From: JAVBWO01 sp036677375
GTDB lineage: Bacteria; Bacillota; Dehalobacteriia; UBA4068; UBA4997
DNA: 64,000 bases
Assembly (NCBI GenBank): GCA_036677375.1
Contig: JAVBWO010000028.1
Location: forward strand, 228,852 to 292,851
Reading direction: 5' to 3'
Below the pieces are notes generated by a model. The model was not told where the DNA came from. It made no database searches and saw only the letters and a list, made by a program, of their open reading frames with translations. The position numbers and the translations under genes were made by a program. This document shows, one piece after another, positions 6,857 through 16,131 of the stretch; positions within the stretch are counted from its first letter, which is position 1, and each line of letters starts with the position of its first letter.

Positions 6857-7756
6857 ATGTGGCTGATTTTTGCGTTGTTAACAACTTTTTCATGGGCTTT
6901 TGCGGATTTGTTTTACAAAAAGGGTGCTGTGCCTAACGATAAAGCAAGTCATATCAAAACCGTAATCATGGTTGGTCTTGTTATGGGAATACACGGTTTT
7001 GTATATATGCTGATCAATGGTATTGCATTTTCTCCGTTTTATTTGGTGACTTATTTTCCGGTTTCGTTTATGTATATCTTATCGATGACCATAGGATATT
7101 TTGGCCTCCGGTATATCGAATTGTCGATATCTTCTCCTATTCAAAATTCTTCGGGAGCGGTCACCTCCATTTTGATCTTTGTTTTTTTCGCGCATACACT
7201 AAGCCTTCTGGAAACCAGCGCAATTATTGTTATCACCTCGGGAATCGTCGCGCTTGCGGTATTGGAAAGGCACAATACATATCAATCGTTGACACTAAGT
7301 GAAAAGGACAGAAAATATCAAAGAGGCTTTATAGCTATCATCTTCCCGATTTTATACTGCATTATTGACGGATTAGGTACTTTTGCGGATGCCATTTATC
7401 TGGATGAACTATCGCTGATTGGTGAAGCTGAGGCGCTTTTGGCTTATGAATTCACATTTTTTATTTGTGCAATCATTGCTTTTATATTTTTAAAAGTAAA
7501 AAAGGAGCAATTTTGTCTTCTTAAAGAAAAAGACAGAAGTGTTGCTGCAATTTTTGAAACTACCGGACAATTTTTTTATGTTTTTGCGATGTCAAGAAAC
7601 GCTATTATTGTAGCTCCGCTAATTGCTTCGTACAGCATCTTTTCTGTATTGTTGTCCCGGATGGTCCTAAAAGAGAAGCTGACTCAAAAGGAATATCTTA
7701 TTATTACGTTTGTTATGATAGGAATTGCATTGCTGGCTCTTTCTGAAGTACTTTAA
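6857..7756 (+). CDS. EamA/DMT-family membrane transporter
   Basis: This 299-residue protein has about ten hydrophobic segments arranged as two EamA halves, beginning MWLIFALLTTFSWAFADLFYKKGA. The C-terminal half contains PLIASYSIFSVLLSRMVLKEKL, typical of drug/metabolite transporters. ATG 6857 has GAGGGA 7 bases upstream; TTG 6851 is too close to that site. It has its own promoter carrying the same dyad as the ferredoxin operon, so it is likely coregulated with the redox island. The substrate is unknown. Confidence 0.82.
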   Translation: MWLIFALLTTFSWAFADLFYKKGAVPNDKASHIKTVIMVGLVMGIHGFVYMLINGIAFSPFYLVTYFPVSFMYILSMTIGYFGLRYIELSISSPIQNSSGAVTSILIFVFFAHTLSLLETSAIIVITSGIVALAVLERHNTYQSLTLSEKDRKYQRGFIAIIFPILYCIIDGLGTFADAIYLDELSLIGEAEALLAYEFTFFICAIIAFIFLKVKKEQFCLLKEKDRSVAAIFETTGQFFYVFAMSRNAIIVAPLIASYSIFSVLLSRMVLKEKLTQKEYLIITFVMIGIALLALSEVL

Positions 7757-8027
7757 ATAGTGAATTATTTACGGACAAGGGTTTCGTGAAAGTATGCTTC
7801 ATGAATTAATAAATGCAGAGAATCATACAATATTCCTGAAGATGCATGTATAAACTGCCTTTCCCTCATTTATTTCTATCATATTAGCACTGGAATGTAT
7901 GTTTTCAAGATTGCTTTTCGCTAACTGAAGTGAAATATACATTCAAACAAGATTTATATATTGCCTAAACTGTTCGTTATGACTCAACCTGATGATTGAA
8001 CATTGTTCTTAATTTTATAAAAAATTG
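7757..8027. other. Intergenic stretch without recognised gene
   Basis: AT-rich, with stops in all frames and no convincing hairpin or gene remnant. It separates the EamA gene from the promoter of the decayed feo locus. Confidence 0.5.
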
Positions 8028-8056
8028 TTGACAAACAAAGCGGGATGCTGTATTCT
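8028..8056 (+). promoter_or_regulatory. Promoter of the feo-ABC locus
   Basis: TTGACA 8028-8033 and TATTCT 8051-8056 have an ideal 17-base spacer. The expected start site falls at the first GGTTAG-N6-CTAACC operator (8063-8080), so binding there would repress. Confidence 0.75.
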
Positions 8057-8062
8057 ATACAT

Positions 8063-8114
8063 GGTTAGCGACAGCTAACCAAAATTTAGACAATCTGGTT
8101 AGCTGCCTCTAACC
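8063..8114 (+). promoter_or_regulatory. Tandem GGTTAG-N6-CTAACC operators
   Basis: Two 18-base dyads with identical arms lie at 8063-8080 and 8097-8114, starting 34 bases apart. The arms resemble half-sites of DtxR/IdeR iron boxes (GGTTAG/CTAACC), though the spacer is longer than in the classical DtxR site. A third copy is at 8622-8639. They precede feoA remnants, consistent with iron control. The protein that binds is not identified. Confidence 0.75.
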
Positions 8115-8136
8115 TAAAAATAGAGAAGGATGAGCT

Positions 8137-8353
8137 GTGATACTGTTGACGTTAGCAAACATTAGGAAGAAAACATGATTAAAAAAGTCGAAGGTAACCC
8201 GGCGGTAAAAAAGCATCTTGAAAATCTTGGGTTTGTTGCTGGAGGAAATGTGATCGTCCTTTCCACTATCAGCGGAAATGCGATTGTATAAAAGAAGCCA
8301 GCGTAGTGATAAGAAGTAAAATGACTTTAAAAAATTATGGTTTAATGGTTTAA
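8137..8353 (+). pseudogene. feoA: feoA remnant (first copy), frameshifted
   Basis: GTG 8137 with GAAGGA upstream opens a frame that stops after about 13 codons. The homologous protein continues in another frame from ATG 8175 (MIKKVEGNPAVKKHLENLGF, then AGGNVIVLSTISGNAIV), then shifts again to IKEASVVI before TAA 8351-8353. Joined, these pieces read as one FeoA, the small SH3-like cytosolic partner of the ferrous iron transporter FeoB. At least two frameshifts make it non-functional. Confidence 0.8.
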
Positions 8354-8616
8354 ATGAAGGAGAAATATACAGTATAAGAACACGGAAACAGGCAAAGATT
8401 TGGGGAAACGCTGAAGGTTGTAAGGCTTTACGGCGAAGATACGTTAAGCGCCGAATCATGAATATGGGTATTACAAAAGGTGTAGAAGTCCATATTCGCA
8501 AGGTTGCACCGCTCTGAGGTTCGGTTGAGGTCAATGTCAATGGTTATAAGCTTCTCATCCGCAAAGCCGGTGCGGAAATGATCCAAGCTGATGAGGGGGA
8601 GGGCCTATTTTTTTGA
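8354..8616 (+). pseudogene. feoA: feoA remnant (second copy), frameshifted with in-frame stop
   Basis: Pieces in two frames read GETLKVVRLYGEDTL and then KRRIMNMGITKGVEVHIRKV. An in-frame TGA follows APL, after which GSVEVNVNGYKLLIRKAGAEM continues to TGA 8614-8616. This is the complete pattern of a second FeoA-type domain, broken by a frameshift and a stop. Tandem feoA genes upstream of feoB are common in Clostridia. Confidence 0.82.
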
Positions 8617-8621
8617 TCAAT

Positions 8622-8639
8622 GGTTAGTCAATGCTAACC
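8622..8639 (+). promoter_or_regulatory. Third GGTTAG-N6-CTAACC operator
   Basis: The arms match the two upstream operators exactly, with the same 6-base spacer, and it lies 20 bases before the feoB remnant. No clear -35/-10 pair was found beside it. Confidence 0.65.
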
Positions 8640-8659
8640 TTAAATGAGAGGAATATAAC

Positions 8660-8880
8660 ATGAAAATTAAGATCGCGCTTTAGGCAACCCGATCAGTGGA
8701 AAAACAACCCTATTCAATACATTGACTGGTTCCTGTCAGTTCGCCCGAAACTAGCCCGGAGTTACTGTAGCGGAAAGAAGGTAAACTGAAAAAATACACT
8801 GAAAAAACACAATGCTGCCATCATTATGGAAGTATATACACTATCAACCCAGGCAGTGCCAAGTCGTGTCGGAACTTAGC
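8660..8880 (+). pseudogene. feoB: feoB remnant, 5' end only
   Basis: ATG 8660 is followed after seven codons by an in-frame TAG, then the G1 motif GNPISGKTTLFNTLTG and PGVTVAERR of the FeoB GTPase domain with more stops. A further stretch in another frame (AIIMEVYTLS) recalls the FeoB switch region. Homology ends near 8880. The whole membrane domain (over 500 codons) is missing, and the ABC gene starts 100 bases later. The deletion therefore probably joined the feo promoter region to the ABC pair, although the pair may always have been downstream. Confidence 0.8.
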
Positions 8881-8980
8881 ATGAAAAATGGAAGAATCAG
8901 CAAATCATATCCGTTTGACGACAGCGTTGATCAGGGGTTATCTGATTTTTTCATACATCATTTGGAGGAGGATAAAGACA

Positions 8981-10762
8981 TTGAAAAAGCAATCTAATCT
9001 GTCAAAGCTTTTCAGTTATGCCGGAAGTTTCAAATATCTGACGATATCATCTTGGATCCTGTCTGCGATCAGTGCACTTGTGGCACTCTTGCCGTTTGTG
9101 TATATATGGAGAATAATTAAAGAGGTACTTGAGGTTGCGCCGGATTACGGAGCGGCACAAAATCTTGCGCATAACGGCTGGATGGCCGTTCTTTTTGCGT
9201 TATTGTCAATGCTGATTTACGTCGGTGCGCTTATGTGTTCCCATATCGCCGCATTCCGTGTCGCTTCCAATATCCGCTGTCAGGCGATGCATCATATCGT
9301 TACACTGCCTCTGGGATTTATGGACTACTTCGGAAGCGGTAAGCTACGCAAGATTGTCAACGAATCCAGCGCTGCAACAGAAACCTATCTTGCACATCAA
9401 TTGCCAGACCGCGCGGGCGCGATAACAACTCCAGTCGGCATGCTGGTGTTTCTGCTTGTGTTTGATTGGCGGCTCGGACTTCTCAGTCTAATACCGGTTG
9501 CGCTGGCATTCATTATTATGATGACTATGACTGGCGCACAGATGCAAAGAAAAATGAAGGAATATCAGGACGCACTGGGACAAATGTCTAATGAATCTGT
9601 GGAATACGTTCGCGGAATACCGGTCGTCAAAACCTTCGGGCAGTCTGTATTTTCGTTCAAGAGATTCAAAGAATCTATAGATAAGTATGAAAAATGGGTT
9701 ATCGCTTACACAAAAGATTTGCGATTACCGATGATGTTTTATACAACGGTTGTCAATGCAGTGTTTGCCGTTCTGATTGCGGCGGCGCTTTTCATGACGC
9801 AAAATGGTGTGAGTGATACGTTTTTAATTAATTTGCTGTTCTATATCATTTTTACACCGATTATTACTATTACGTTGACGAAAATCATGTTTTCCAGCGA
9901 GAATGCGATGATTGTTGCCGACGCGCTGGAGCGAATCGATAGTGTGATGACGCTTAAACCTATGCCGGAAACTACGTGCCCGTCGTATCCGAAAGACAAT
10001 TCTGTAGAGCTTGATGACGTTTCGTTCCGTTATCAAGACGCGAAATTAAACGCACTCGATCATATTTCTCTGCACATCAAGCCGGGTGAGCGAGTGGTGT
10101 TTGTTGGTCCGTCAGGCGGAGGCAAAACGACCCTTGCAAGTTTGATTGCACGTTTTTGGGACACAGACAGCGGCAAAATCATGATCGGCGATACAAACAT
10201 AAAGGATATTCCGAAAGAAGAATTGATGAACACGGTATCCTTTGTTTTTCAGGACAGCAAACTACTGAAAGCTTCTATTTTGGAAAACGTCCGCATGGCA
10301 AAGCCGGATGCCACTCTTGAAGAGGTCACGAAAGCCCTTGAAGCTGCGCAGTGCGGTGATATTATCGAAAAAATGCCGAAAGGAATCGATACCGTAATCG
10401 GAACGAAAGGGGTTTATCTTTCCGGCGGCGAACAGCAACGCATCACAATTGCTCGCGTTATGCTCAAGAATACGCCAGTCATTATTCTGGATGAGGCGAC
10501 CGCGTTTGCCGATCCGGATAATGAATATAAAATACAGACCGCATTCACAGCTCTTGCCAAGGGAAAGACTGTAATTATGATTGCTCACAGACTTTCTACT
10601 GTTGCTGGGGCTGACAGGATATTTGTATTGAAAGACGGACATATCGCAGAATGCGGAAGTCATGAAAAGCTGTTAAATAGAGATGGTCTTTATACGCACA
10701 TGTGGCAAGAATACAACCGTGCCGCAAAATGGAAAGTAGGTGGCAAAAATGAGCTTGCTTAA
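8981..10762 (+). CDS. ABC half-transporter (exporter-type fold), first of a pair
   Basis: This 593-residue protein has six N-terminal transmembrane helices (about residues 20-300) and a C-terminal ATPase. The ATPase shows Walker A GPSGGGKTT (about 372-380), the signature LSGGEQQR and Walker B VIILDEATA. TTG 8981 was chosen for its GGAGGAGGAT 7 bases upstream; the longer frame from 8888 runs through the decayed feo region. It overlaps the next half-transporter by 14 bases, so the two probably form a heterodimer. Location behind feo genes and iron-type operators suggests siderophore or iron-related transport (IrtAB/YbtPQ-like). That role is inferred. Confidence 0.88.
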   Translation: MKKQSNLSKLFSYAGSFKYLTISSWILSAISALVALLPFVYIWRIIKEVLEVAPDYGAAQNLAHNGWMAVLFALLSMLIYVGALMCSHIAAFRVASNIRCQAMHHIVTLPLGFMDYFGSGKLRKIVNESSAATETYLAHQLPDRAGAITTPVGMLVFLLVFDWRLGLLSLIPVALAFIIMMTMTGAQMQRKMKEYQDALGQMSNESVEYVRGIPVVKTFGQSVFSFKRFKESIDKYEKWVIAYTKDLRLPMMFYTTVVNAVFAVLIAAALFMTQNGVSDTFLINLLFYIIFTPIITITLTKIMFSSENAMIVADALERIDSVMTLKPMPETTCPSYPKDNSVELDDVSFRYQDAKLNALDHISLHIKPGERVVFVGPSGGGKTTLASLIARFWDTDSGKIMIGDTNIKDIPKEELMNTVSFVFQDSKLLKASILENVRMAKPDATLEEVTKALEAAQCGDIIEKMPKGIDTVIGTKGVYLSGGEQQRITIARVMLKNTPVIILDEATAFADPDNEYKIQTAFTALAKGKTVIMIAHRLSTVAGADRIFVLKDGHIAECGSHEKLLNRDGLYTHMWQEYNRAAKWKVGGKNELA

Positions 10763-12488
10763 TAAAATTCAACATAAATACGCACTATCTGAACAGGGTG
10801 CGAAAGATCTGGTCAAGAGCTGTATCGCGTGTGTGTTTTCGAATCTTGCTCTTATGATGCCGGTGGGACTTCTCTATTACCTTGTCGGCGACCTCATAAA
10901 CGGCGGCGTTTCCGGGGGCCGTGTTGCCTTTTATATTATCGGAGCCGCAGTATGTTTACTTCTGATTTTTTTCACCACATGGATTCAGTACAACGCTACA
11001 TACTTTGCAACGTATGTGGAAAGCGGTGTCCGTCGGATAACGCTAGCTGAAAAGCTCAGAAAGCTTCCTTTGTCATTCTTCGGGGAAAAAGATCTTTCCG
11101 ATCTAACAAGTACAATCATGGCCGATTGTTCATCCCTTGAAACCGCCTTTTCCCACTATATACCGGAGCTCATTGGTGCTGTCATCTCAACACTCATTAT
11201 TGCAGTCAGCTTATTCTTCTTCGACTGGCGGATGGCGCTGGCGTCGCTTTGGGTGCTTCCTACTTCTTTTTGTATTGTTGTATTCTCATCAAAAGTACAA
11301 AACGCACTCGGCCGCAAACAGATGGCAGTAAAAATGACCTGTGCCGATGGTATTCAGGAGTGTTTGGAATCGGTGCGCGATCTGAAAGCGAACAATGCCG
11401 AGGGAAAATATCTTGAAGGTCTGGATAAAAAGATTAAAGCCGTTGAGAAACGGGCCGTTATAACAGAGCTAGGTACGGCCGTGTTCGTCGCTTCCGCTCA
11501 GATGGTTCTGAAACTGGGAATTGCTACGGTCGCACTTACCGGAAGCATCCTGCTCACAGACGGCAGTCTTGACGTACTCACGTTCTTTATGTTTCTGCTT
11601 GTGGTTTCGCGAATGTATGACCCGATGCAGACTTCGCTGCAAAACCTTGCGGCCATCATCGCAGCAAACGTTCAGACTGAGCGTATGAACGAAATAATAG
11701 ATCATCCAATACAAAATGGTGTAACATCTCTCACCAATCAAGGTTGTGACATCATATTTGATCATGTTGGATTCGCATACAGCGGAGAGGAAAACGTTCT
11801 GAACGACGTGTCCTTTACCGCCAAGCAGGGTGAAGTGACCGCGCTGATTGGTCCGTCCGGAGGTGGAAAGACTACCGTATCCAGACTTGCCGCCCGGTTT
11901 TGGGATATCAATCATGGTAAAATTACCGTAGGTGGCATGGATATTTCAAAAGTGGATCCGGAAACGCTTTTATCACTTTATTCCATCGTTTTCCAGGATG
12001 TAACGCTATTTAACAATACAATAATGGAAAACATCCGCGTCGGGCGGAAAAACGCGACAGACGAAGAGGTATTGCAGGCGGCGCGCTATGCTCATTGTGA
12101 TGAGTTTGCCGAAAAGCTTCCAAATGGCTGGAACACCATGATTGGTGAAAATGGTTCGGAATTATCCGGCGGCGAACGCCAGCGTATTTCCATCGCGCGT
12201 GCTTTTCTTAAAAATGCTCCAATCATTCTTCTGGATGAAGCAACTGCCTCTCTGGATGTAGAAAACGAGACCATGATCCAAGAAGCGCTTTCGCAACTGA
12301 TCAAAGAAAGGACGGTTTTGGTCATTGCTCACCGCATGAGAACAATCGCAGGTGCCAATAAAATCGTTGTTTTGAGCGAAGGGAGTGTTGCCCAGCAAGG
12401 AGCTCCGGATGCGCTGATGAGACAGGGCGGAATGTACAGAGAAATGGTGGAACTGCAGAACAAAGCACAAAACTGGTCTTTATCATAA
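10749..12488 (+). CDS. ABC half-transporter (exporter-type fold), second of a pair
   Basis: This 579-residue protein has the same architecture as its neighbour: about six membrane helices, then Walker A GPSGGGKTT (about 371-379), LSGGERQR and IILLDEATAS. ATG 10749 has AGGTGG 6 bases upstream and lies within the end of the first gene. Both ATPase sites look canonical, so neither half is an obviously degenerate partner. The likely role is the same as for the first subunit. Confidence 0.88.
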   Translation: MSLLNKIQHKYALSEQGAKDLVKSCIACVFSNLALMMPVGLLYYLVGDLINGGVSGGRVAFYIIGAAVCLLLIFFTTWIQYNATYFATYVESGVRRITLAEKLRKLPLSFFGEKDLSDLTSTIMADCSSLETAFSHYIPELIGAVISTLIIAVSLFFFDWRMALASLWVLPTSFCIVVFSSKVQNALGRKQMAVKMTCADGIQECLESVRDLKANNAEGKYLEGLDKKIKAVEKRAVITELGTAVFVASAQMVLKLGIATVALTGSILLTDGSLDVLTFFMFLLVVSRMYDPMQTSLQNLAAIIAANVQTERMNEIIDHPIQNGVTSLTNQGCDIIFDHVGFAYSGEENVLNDVSFTAKQGEVTALIGPSGGGKTTVSRLAARFWDINHGKITVGGMDISKVDPETLLSLYSIVFQDVTLFNNTIMENIRVGRKNATDEEVLQAARYAHCDEFAEKLPNGWNTMIGENGSELSGGERQRISIARAFLKNAPIILLDEATASLDVENETMIQEALSQLIKERTVLVIAHRMRTIAGANKIVVLSEGSVAQQGAPDALMRQGGMYREMVELQNKAQNWSLS

Positions 12489-12939
12489 GATTTAATGCTT
12501 TTCAATTTTCTAATCATAGAAAACGAGGTGTTGGTGAGTGGAACCCTGTTACTCCTGATTGGATTGCCTGTTAATAAAAAATAATATTAATCTCTAAGAG
12601 CAGTATGAGAAGTGCTCCTAAATTCGCAAAATGATATGCATAGCATAACATCGTTAATCCCCCTTTTTTTGATAACGGTAAGCTATGTTTAAGTGACATA
12701 CGTCCAGTCGGCATCAGATTTTTGTGATTTTAACTTCTATTTCGAACTTGCTTTTGTTTAAACAAGAGAAAAGCTTTATTCATATTGGGCCTATACAATC
12801 AAAGCCGTATGCTAATCGCATATGGCTTTGTTCTTGACAGTCCAAGAAATGATTAAAGCCGCATATTAATAAAAAGGGTTTGAAAATATTTGTAGAATAT
12901 AAGAGTCATGATAAGTGCTGAGAATCAGGGGGTATTCTA
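12489..12939. other. Intergenic region with a terminator-like hairpin
   Basis: No gene was recognised. At 12801-12829 AAAGCCGTATGC pairs with GCATATGGCTTT (one G-T) and is followed by GTTCTT. It may end transcripts from the ABC pair, although it is 310 bases downstream. Part of one arm recurs near 12855. Confidence 0.5.
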
Positions 12940-14484
12940 ATGATGACTCTGGATGAGTTGCTGGGTTTGTCTTGTTCCAAAAACTTGCTTGAAGTCACAA
13001 AAGGGGTATCATATGATTGCCAAATCAAGCATATTGAGTTTATTTTTCATAAAAAAGATATTCAAAACGTAAAAGATGGCGATTTGGTTGTGTTGAGCGC
13101 TTGTATAGAGCCGGACGAGCTTATATTGCAACTCCCAACATTTGCAGCCAAAAAAATTGCTTTGATCCTATATTTATGTGATGCAAGCTCCTACCAGGAG
13201 TTTTTTGAGAAGGCAAAACAGCATGGCCTGCCTGTGCTGCAAGCTGTCGGAGTGGTGCCTTTTTATGATTTGATCCGATGCCTTTGCCAAAAAGAGTCAC
13301 GAGAGGACGGCATGCGTTTTGCCAATCATTTTCTTAATCAATATCGTTTCAACGAAAAAGAATGTTTATCTCATATCGTCAAGACTTTAGAGCAGATTGT
13401 TAAATTGCCTATTTGGGTTTTTGATTGTGATAATAAGTTAATCTTATCTGGTTCTGGTCTCACAAATATAAAACCGGAAACTTTTGAACAGTTAAGTAAG
13501 AGATATGAAAAGAATGAAATGTTGAGATACAGCTTGGGTCACTCCGGGAACCTATATATCCTATGTAAAAATAGAAGCATTTCCTTTGAAAATGAAGAAA
13601 TAGTAAAAAGTTCTTTGCTGGCGTTGGCGATAGGGATATCGGATTACCGAAAAGCGTGTGAAGAAAACCGGAATAAATTTATTTATGATATTTTAAAAAG
13701 AAAAATCGATAATGGAGAAATCAGTAAAGCCCGAATCATTGAATTTGGACTTGATCCTGAAATAGAGTATTTTTGTATTGCGATAGAACTAAAACGCCAA
13801 AAGCCCCTCCCGCTTTCCGAAAGGTCAGTACAAAATAACGATAATGTACATCATGAGCTTTCCGGAATGGTTGGTTCATTAAGCAATACAATTAGAAAAT
13901 ACTTTCAGATTAATACAATAGTAATGGCTGATGATCAAGTACTTGTGATTTTTTGGCCAATCGATCACAAAACAGAAATTACAAAGAAGTCGGTAAATGC
14001 TGTAGTTCAAAAAGTGTTGCAATGTTGCCATCATTTTTTTGGAAACGATATGGTAACCGTAGGTGTCAGCTCGGCTTATTCCACCATTTTACAACTTAAT
14101 ATTCCGTATAATGAAGCGGTACAAGCATTACAACTGGGAAGTAAAATATTTGGTCTAGGCACAACAACGCATTTTGATGATTTGAGCATGTATCGTATTC
14201 TTTTGGAAATGGATGATATTGGCAGAATTGACCGATCCTTGGGTATCATTAACAAAATCACTGAGTATGACCAAAACAACAATACGGAACTGATGCGTAC
14301 TTTAGAGGTTTATTACGAGAATAACTTTAATTTAAAAGCTACATCCAGCCAGCTTTTTTTACATTACAATTCCATACAGTACCGGCTAAAAAAAATCTCA
14401 GAGATCACTGGTCTTGATATTACTTCCAGCGAAGGGGTATTTACCATGATGGTAGGTATGAAATTGAAAAATTACTCAAAATGA
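12940..14484 (+). CDS. PucR-family transcriptional regulator
   Basis: This 514-residue protein has an N-terminal PucR domain (about 5-125), a middle GGDEF-like or CdaR-type sensory region, and a C-terminal PucR helix-turn-helix. The last reads LEVYYENNFNLKATSSQLFLHYNSIQYRLKKI (about 451-482). AGGGGG precedes ATG 12940. The following deacylase-like gene starts 10 bases after its stop, so the regulator likely heads the operon to about 19.6 kb. PucR proteins typically activate purine or amino-acid-derivative catabolism; here an N-acyl-D-amino-acid or related ligand is plausible. Confidence 0.87.
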   Translation: MMTLDELLGLSCSKNLLEVTKGVSYDCQIKHIEFIFHKKDIQNVKDGDLVVLSACIEPDELILQLPTFAAKKIALILYLCDASSYQEFFEKAKQHGLPVLQAVGVVPFYDLIRCLCQKESREDGMRFANHFLNQYRFNEKECLSHIVKTLEQIVKLPIWVFDCDNKLILSGSGLTNIKPETFEQLSKRYEKNEMLRYSLGHSGNLYILCKNRSISFENEEIVKSSLLALAIGISDYRKACEENRNKFIYDILKRKIDNGEISKARIIEFGLDPEIEYFCIAIELKRQKPLPLSERSVQNNDNVHHELSGMVGSLSNTIRKYFQINTIVMADDQVLVIFWPIDHKTEITKKSVNAVVQKVLQCCHHFFGNDMVTVGVSSAYSTILQLNIPYNEAVQALQLGSKIFGLGTTTHFDDLSMYRILLEMDDIGRIDRSLGIINKITEYDQNNNTELMRTLEVYYENNFNLKATSSQLFLHYNSIQYRLKKISEITGLDITSSEGVFTMMVGMKLKNYSK

Positions 14485-14494
14485 GGTGGATATA

Positions 14495-16078
14495 TTGTAC
14501 GATGTAATTATTAAAAACGGTAAAATATTTGACGGCTCGGGGAATCCTTGGCGTTATGGCAATATTGGCATCAAAGACGGCAGGATTGTTGATATCGGCA
14601 GCCTCAAAGGGGTTATTGCCGCTGAAACCATTAATGGTGAGGGCTTGGCGGTCTCTCCCGGATTTATAGACATCTTCTCCTATTATGAAGCCGGGGTATT
14701 GGAAGGCAAATTGGATCTTTCCAGGGCTGATCAGGGCATTACAACAGCGGTTACCGGCAATATCGGCATCTCTTATGCTCCGATTGGAAAGGAATACGAA
14801 AAGAAGCTACAAGATTATTTATCCTATATTTCCTTTTCCCAAAAGGATAAAGTATTTTGGGATTGGCACAGTATGGGTGATTTTCTGAATTATCTTGAGA
14901 AGCAGGGCAGCGTTACAAATCTAGCAACCATGGTGGGGCATGGCGTGACCAGGATGGCTGTTATGGGCAGGACCAATCGAGAACCGACCTATCAGGAAAT
15001 GCAAAAGATGAAGCAATATATTGCGGATGCATTAGCGGAAGGAGCTTTTGGTATGTCGGCCGCCCTTGCTCTTTTCCCAGGAGTATACAGCAAGGTTGAT
15101 GAATTGGTGGAGCTCTGCCAGGTAGTAGCTGAAAAGAATCGGTTTAGTTCTTTTTATATGCGCTCCGAAGGAGATGGTGTCTTTGATGCCTTAGACGAGA
15201 TCATTGAGATTAGCCAAAGATCCGGTTCCCCCATCAATATATCACACCTTAGTGCGGCTGGGAAAAACAACTGGGGTAAAAGTATAGAAATAGCGGGAAG
15301 GATCCAGAAAGCGCGAAATGCCGGTGTTGATATTACGGCAGATCTTTATCCATATTTGGCTTCCTCCTATCCTCTTAGGCTACTTTTGCCTCCTTGGATC
15401 GAGGAGTGTGATAACGTACCTTTAAACAAGATCTTACTGGACAGCACCAACCGTGCTCTTCTTAAGCAGCAAATCCACGAAGGGTTACCTCAATGGGAAA
15501 ATTTTGCCAAAAGGGCCGGTTGGGAAAATGTGATTGTTGCCAGCAGCAAAAATAAGGTTTATGAAGGAAAAAGCATGAAGGAAATTGCGGAGGATCAAAA
15601 ATGCGATCCGGCGGATGCCATGATCAATATGATTATTGCTGGAGAAGATGATGCTTCTATTGTTATCTTTGAAAGACTGGAAGAGGATGTTTGTTATTTG
15701 ATGCGGCAGCCTTATGTTATGATTGCTTCTTCTTCCTTCCCCCATTTCTCAAAACCGCATCCTCGTTCTTTCGGCACCTACCCACGGTTTTTGGGCAGAT
15801 ATGTCAGAGAACGTGGAGTCTTGAACCTGGAGGACGCTGTCCGGAAGGCCACCTCGTTGCCTGCGCAACGATTGGGTTTACAAGACCGCGGTTTGCTAAG
15901 AGAAGGTATGTGGGCCGATATTGCGATCTTTGATCCCGATACGATTGAGGATATGGCAAATTATGCAATTCCCAAAATCAAGCCAATTGGGGTGAAATAT
16001 GTACTCGTCAATGGAAAGGTAATCATCAAGGATGGGAACTGGACGGAGCATTATGGCGGACACGTTTTAAGAAAGTAA
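14495..16078 (+). CDS. D-aminoacylase-family protein lacking metal ligands (probable pseudoenzyme)
   Basis: This 527-residue protein has the amidohydrolase-family layout of N-acyl-D-amino-acid deacylases (YDVIIKNGKIFDGSG start, GFID, LGRYVRERG near the end) and aligns closely to the next gene. The HxH metal site is FSY (residues 61-63), the bridging Cys is Ile (about 90), the next His ligand is Tyr (about 221) and the active-site Asp is Ser; only the His of NISHL (about 251) remains. Catalysis by the known mechanism is unlikely. The reading frame is intact, so it may be a binding or regulatory partner. TTG 14495 has GAGGTGG upstream; GTG 14486 is an alternative. Confidence 0.8.
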   Translation: MYDVIIKNGKIFDGSGNPWRYGNIGIKDGRIVDIGSLKGVIAAETINGEGLAVSPGFIDIFSYYEAGVLEGKLDLSRADQGITTAVTGNIGISYAPIGKEYEKKLQDYLSYISFSQKDKVFWDWHSMGDFLNYLEKQGSVTNLATMVGHGVTRMAVMGRTNREPTYQEMQKMKQYIADALAEGAFGMSAALALFPGVYSKVDELVELCQVVAEKNRFSSFYMRSEGDGVFDALDEIIEISQRSGSPINISHLSAAGKNNWGKSIEIAGRIQKARNAGVDITADLYPYLASSYPLRLLLPPWIEECDNVPLNKILLDSTNRALLKQQIHEGLPQWENFAKRAGWENVIVASSKNKVYEGKSMKEIAEDQKCDPADAMINMIIAGEDDASIVIFERLEEDVCYLMRQPYVMIASSSFPHFSKPHPRSFGTYPRFLGRYVRERGVLNLEDAVRKATSLPAQRLGLQDRGLLREGMWADIAIFDPDTIEDMANYAIPKIKPIGVKYVLVNGKVIIKDGNWTEHYGGHVLRK

Positions 16079-16131
16079 AGAATCATATGACTTCATTTTA
16101 TAATATCACACAGGCGTTTTCTCCAAAATAG

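Noticed and set aside
8812..8997. 61-codon plus-strand open frame between the feoB remnant and the ABC gene
   Set aside because: Starts within the degraded feoB sequence in a shifted frame and ends inside the ABC gene start; no ribosome binding site.
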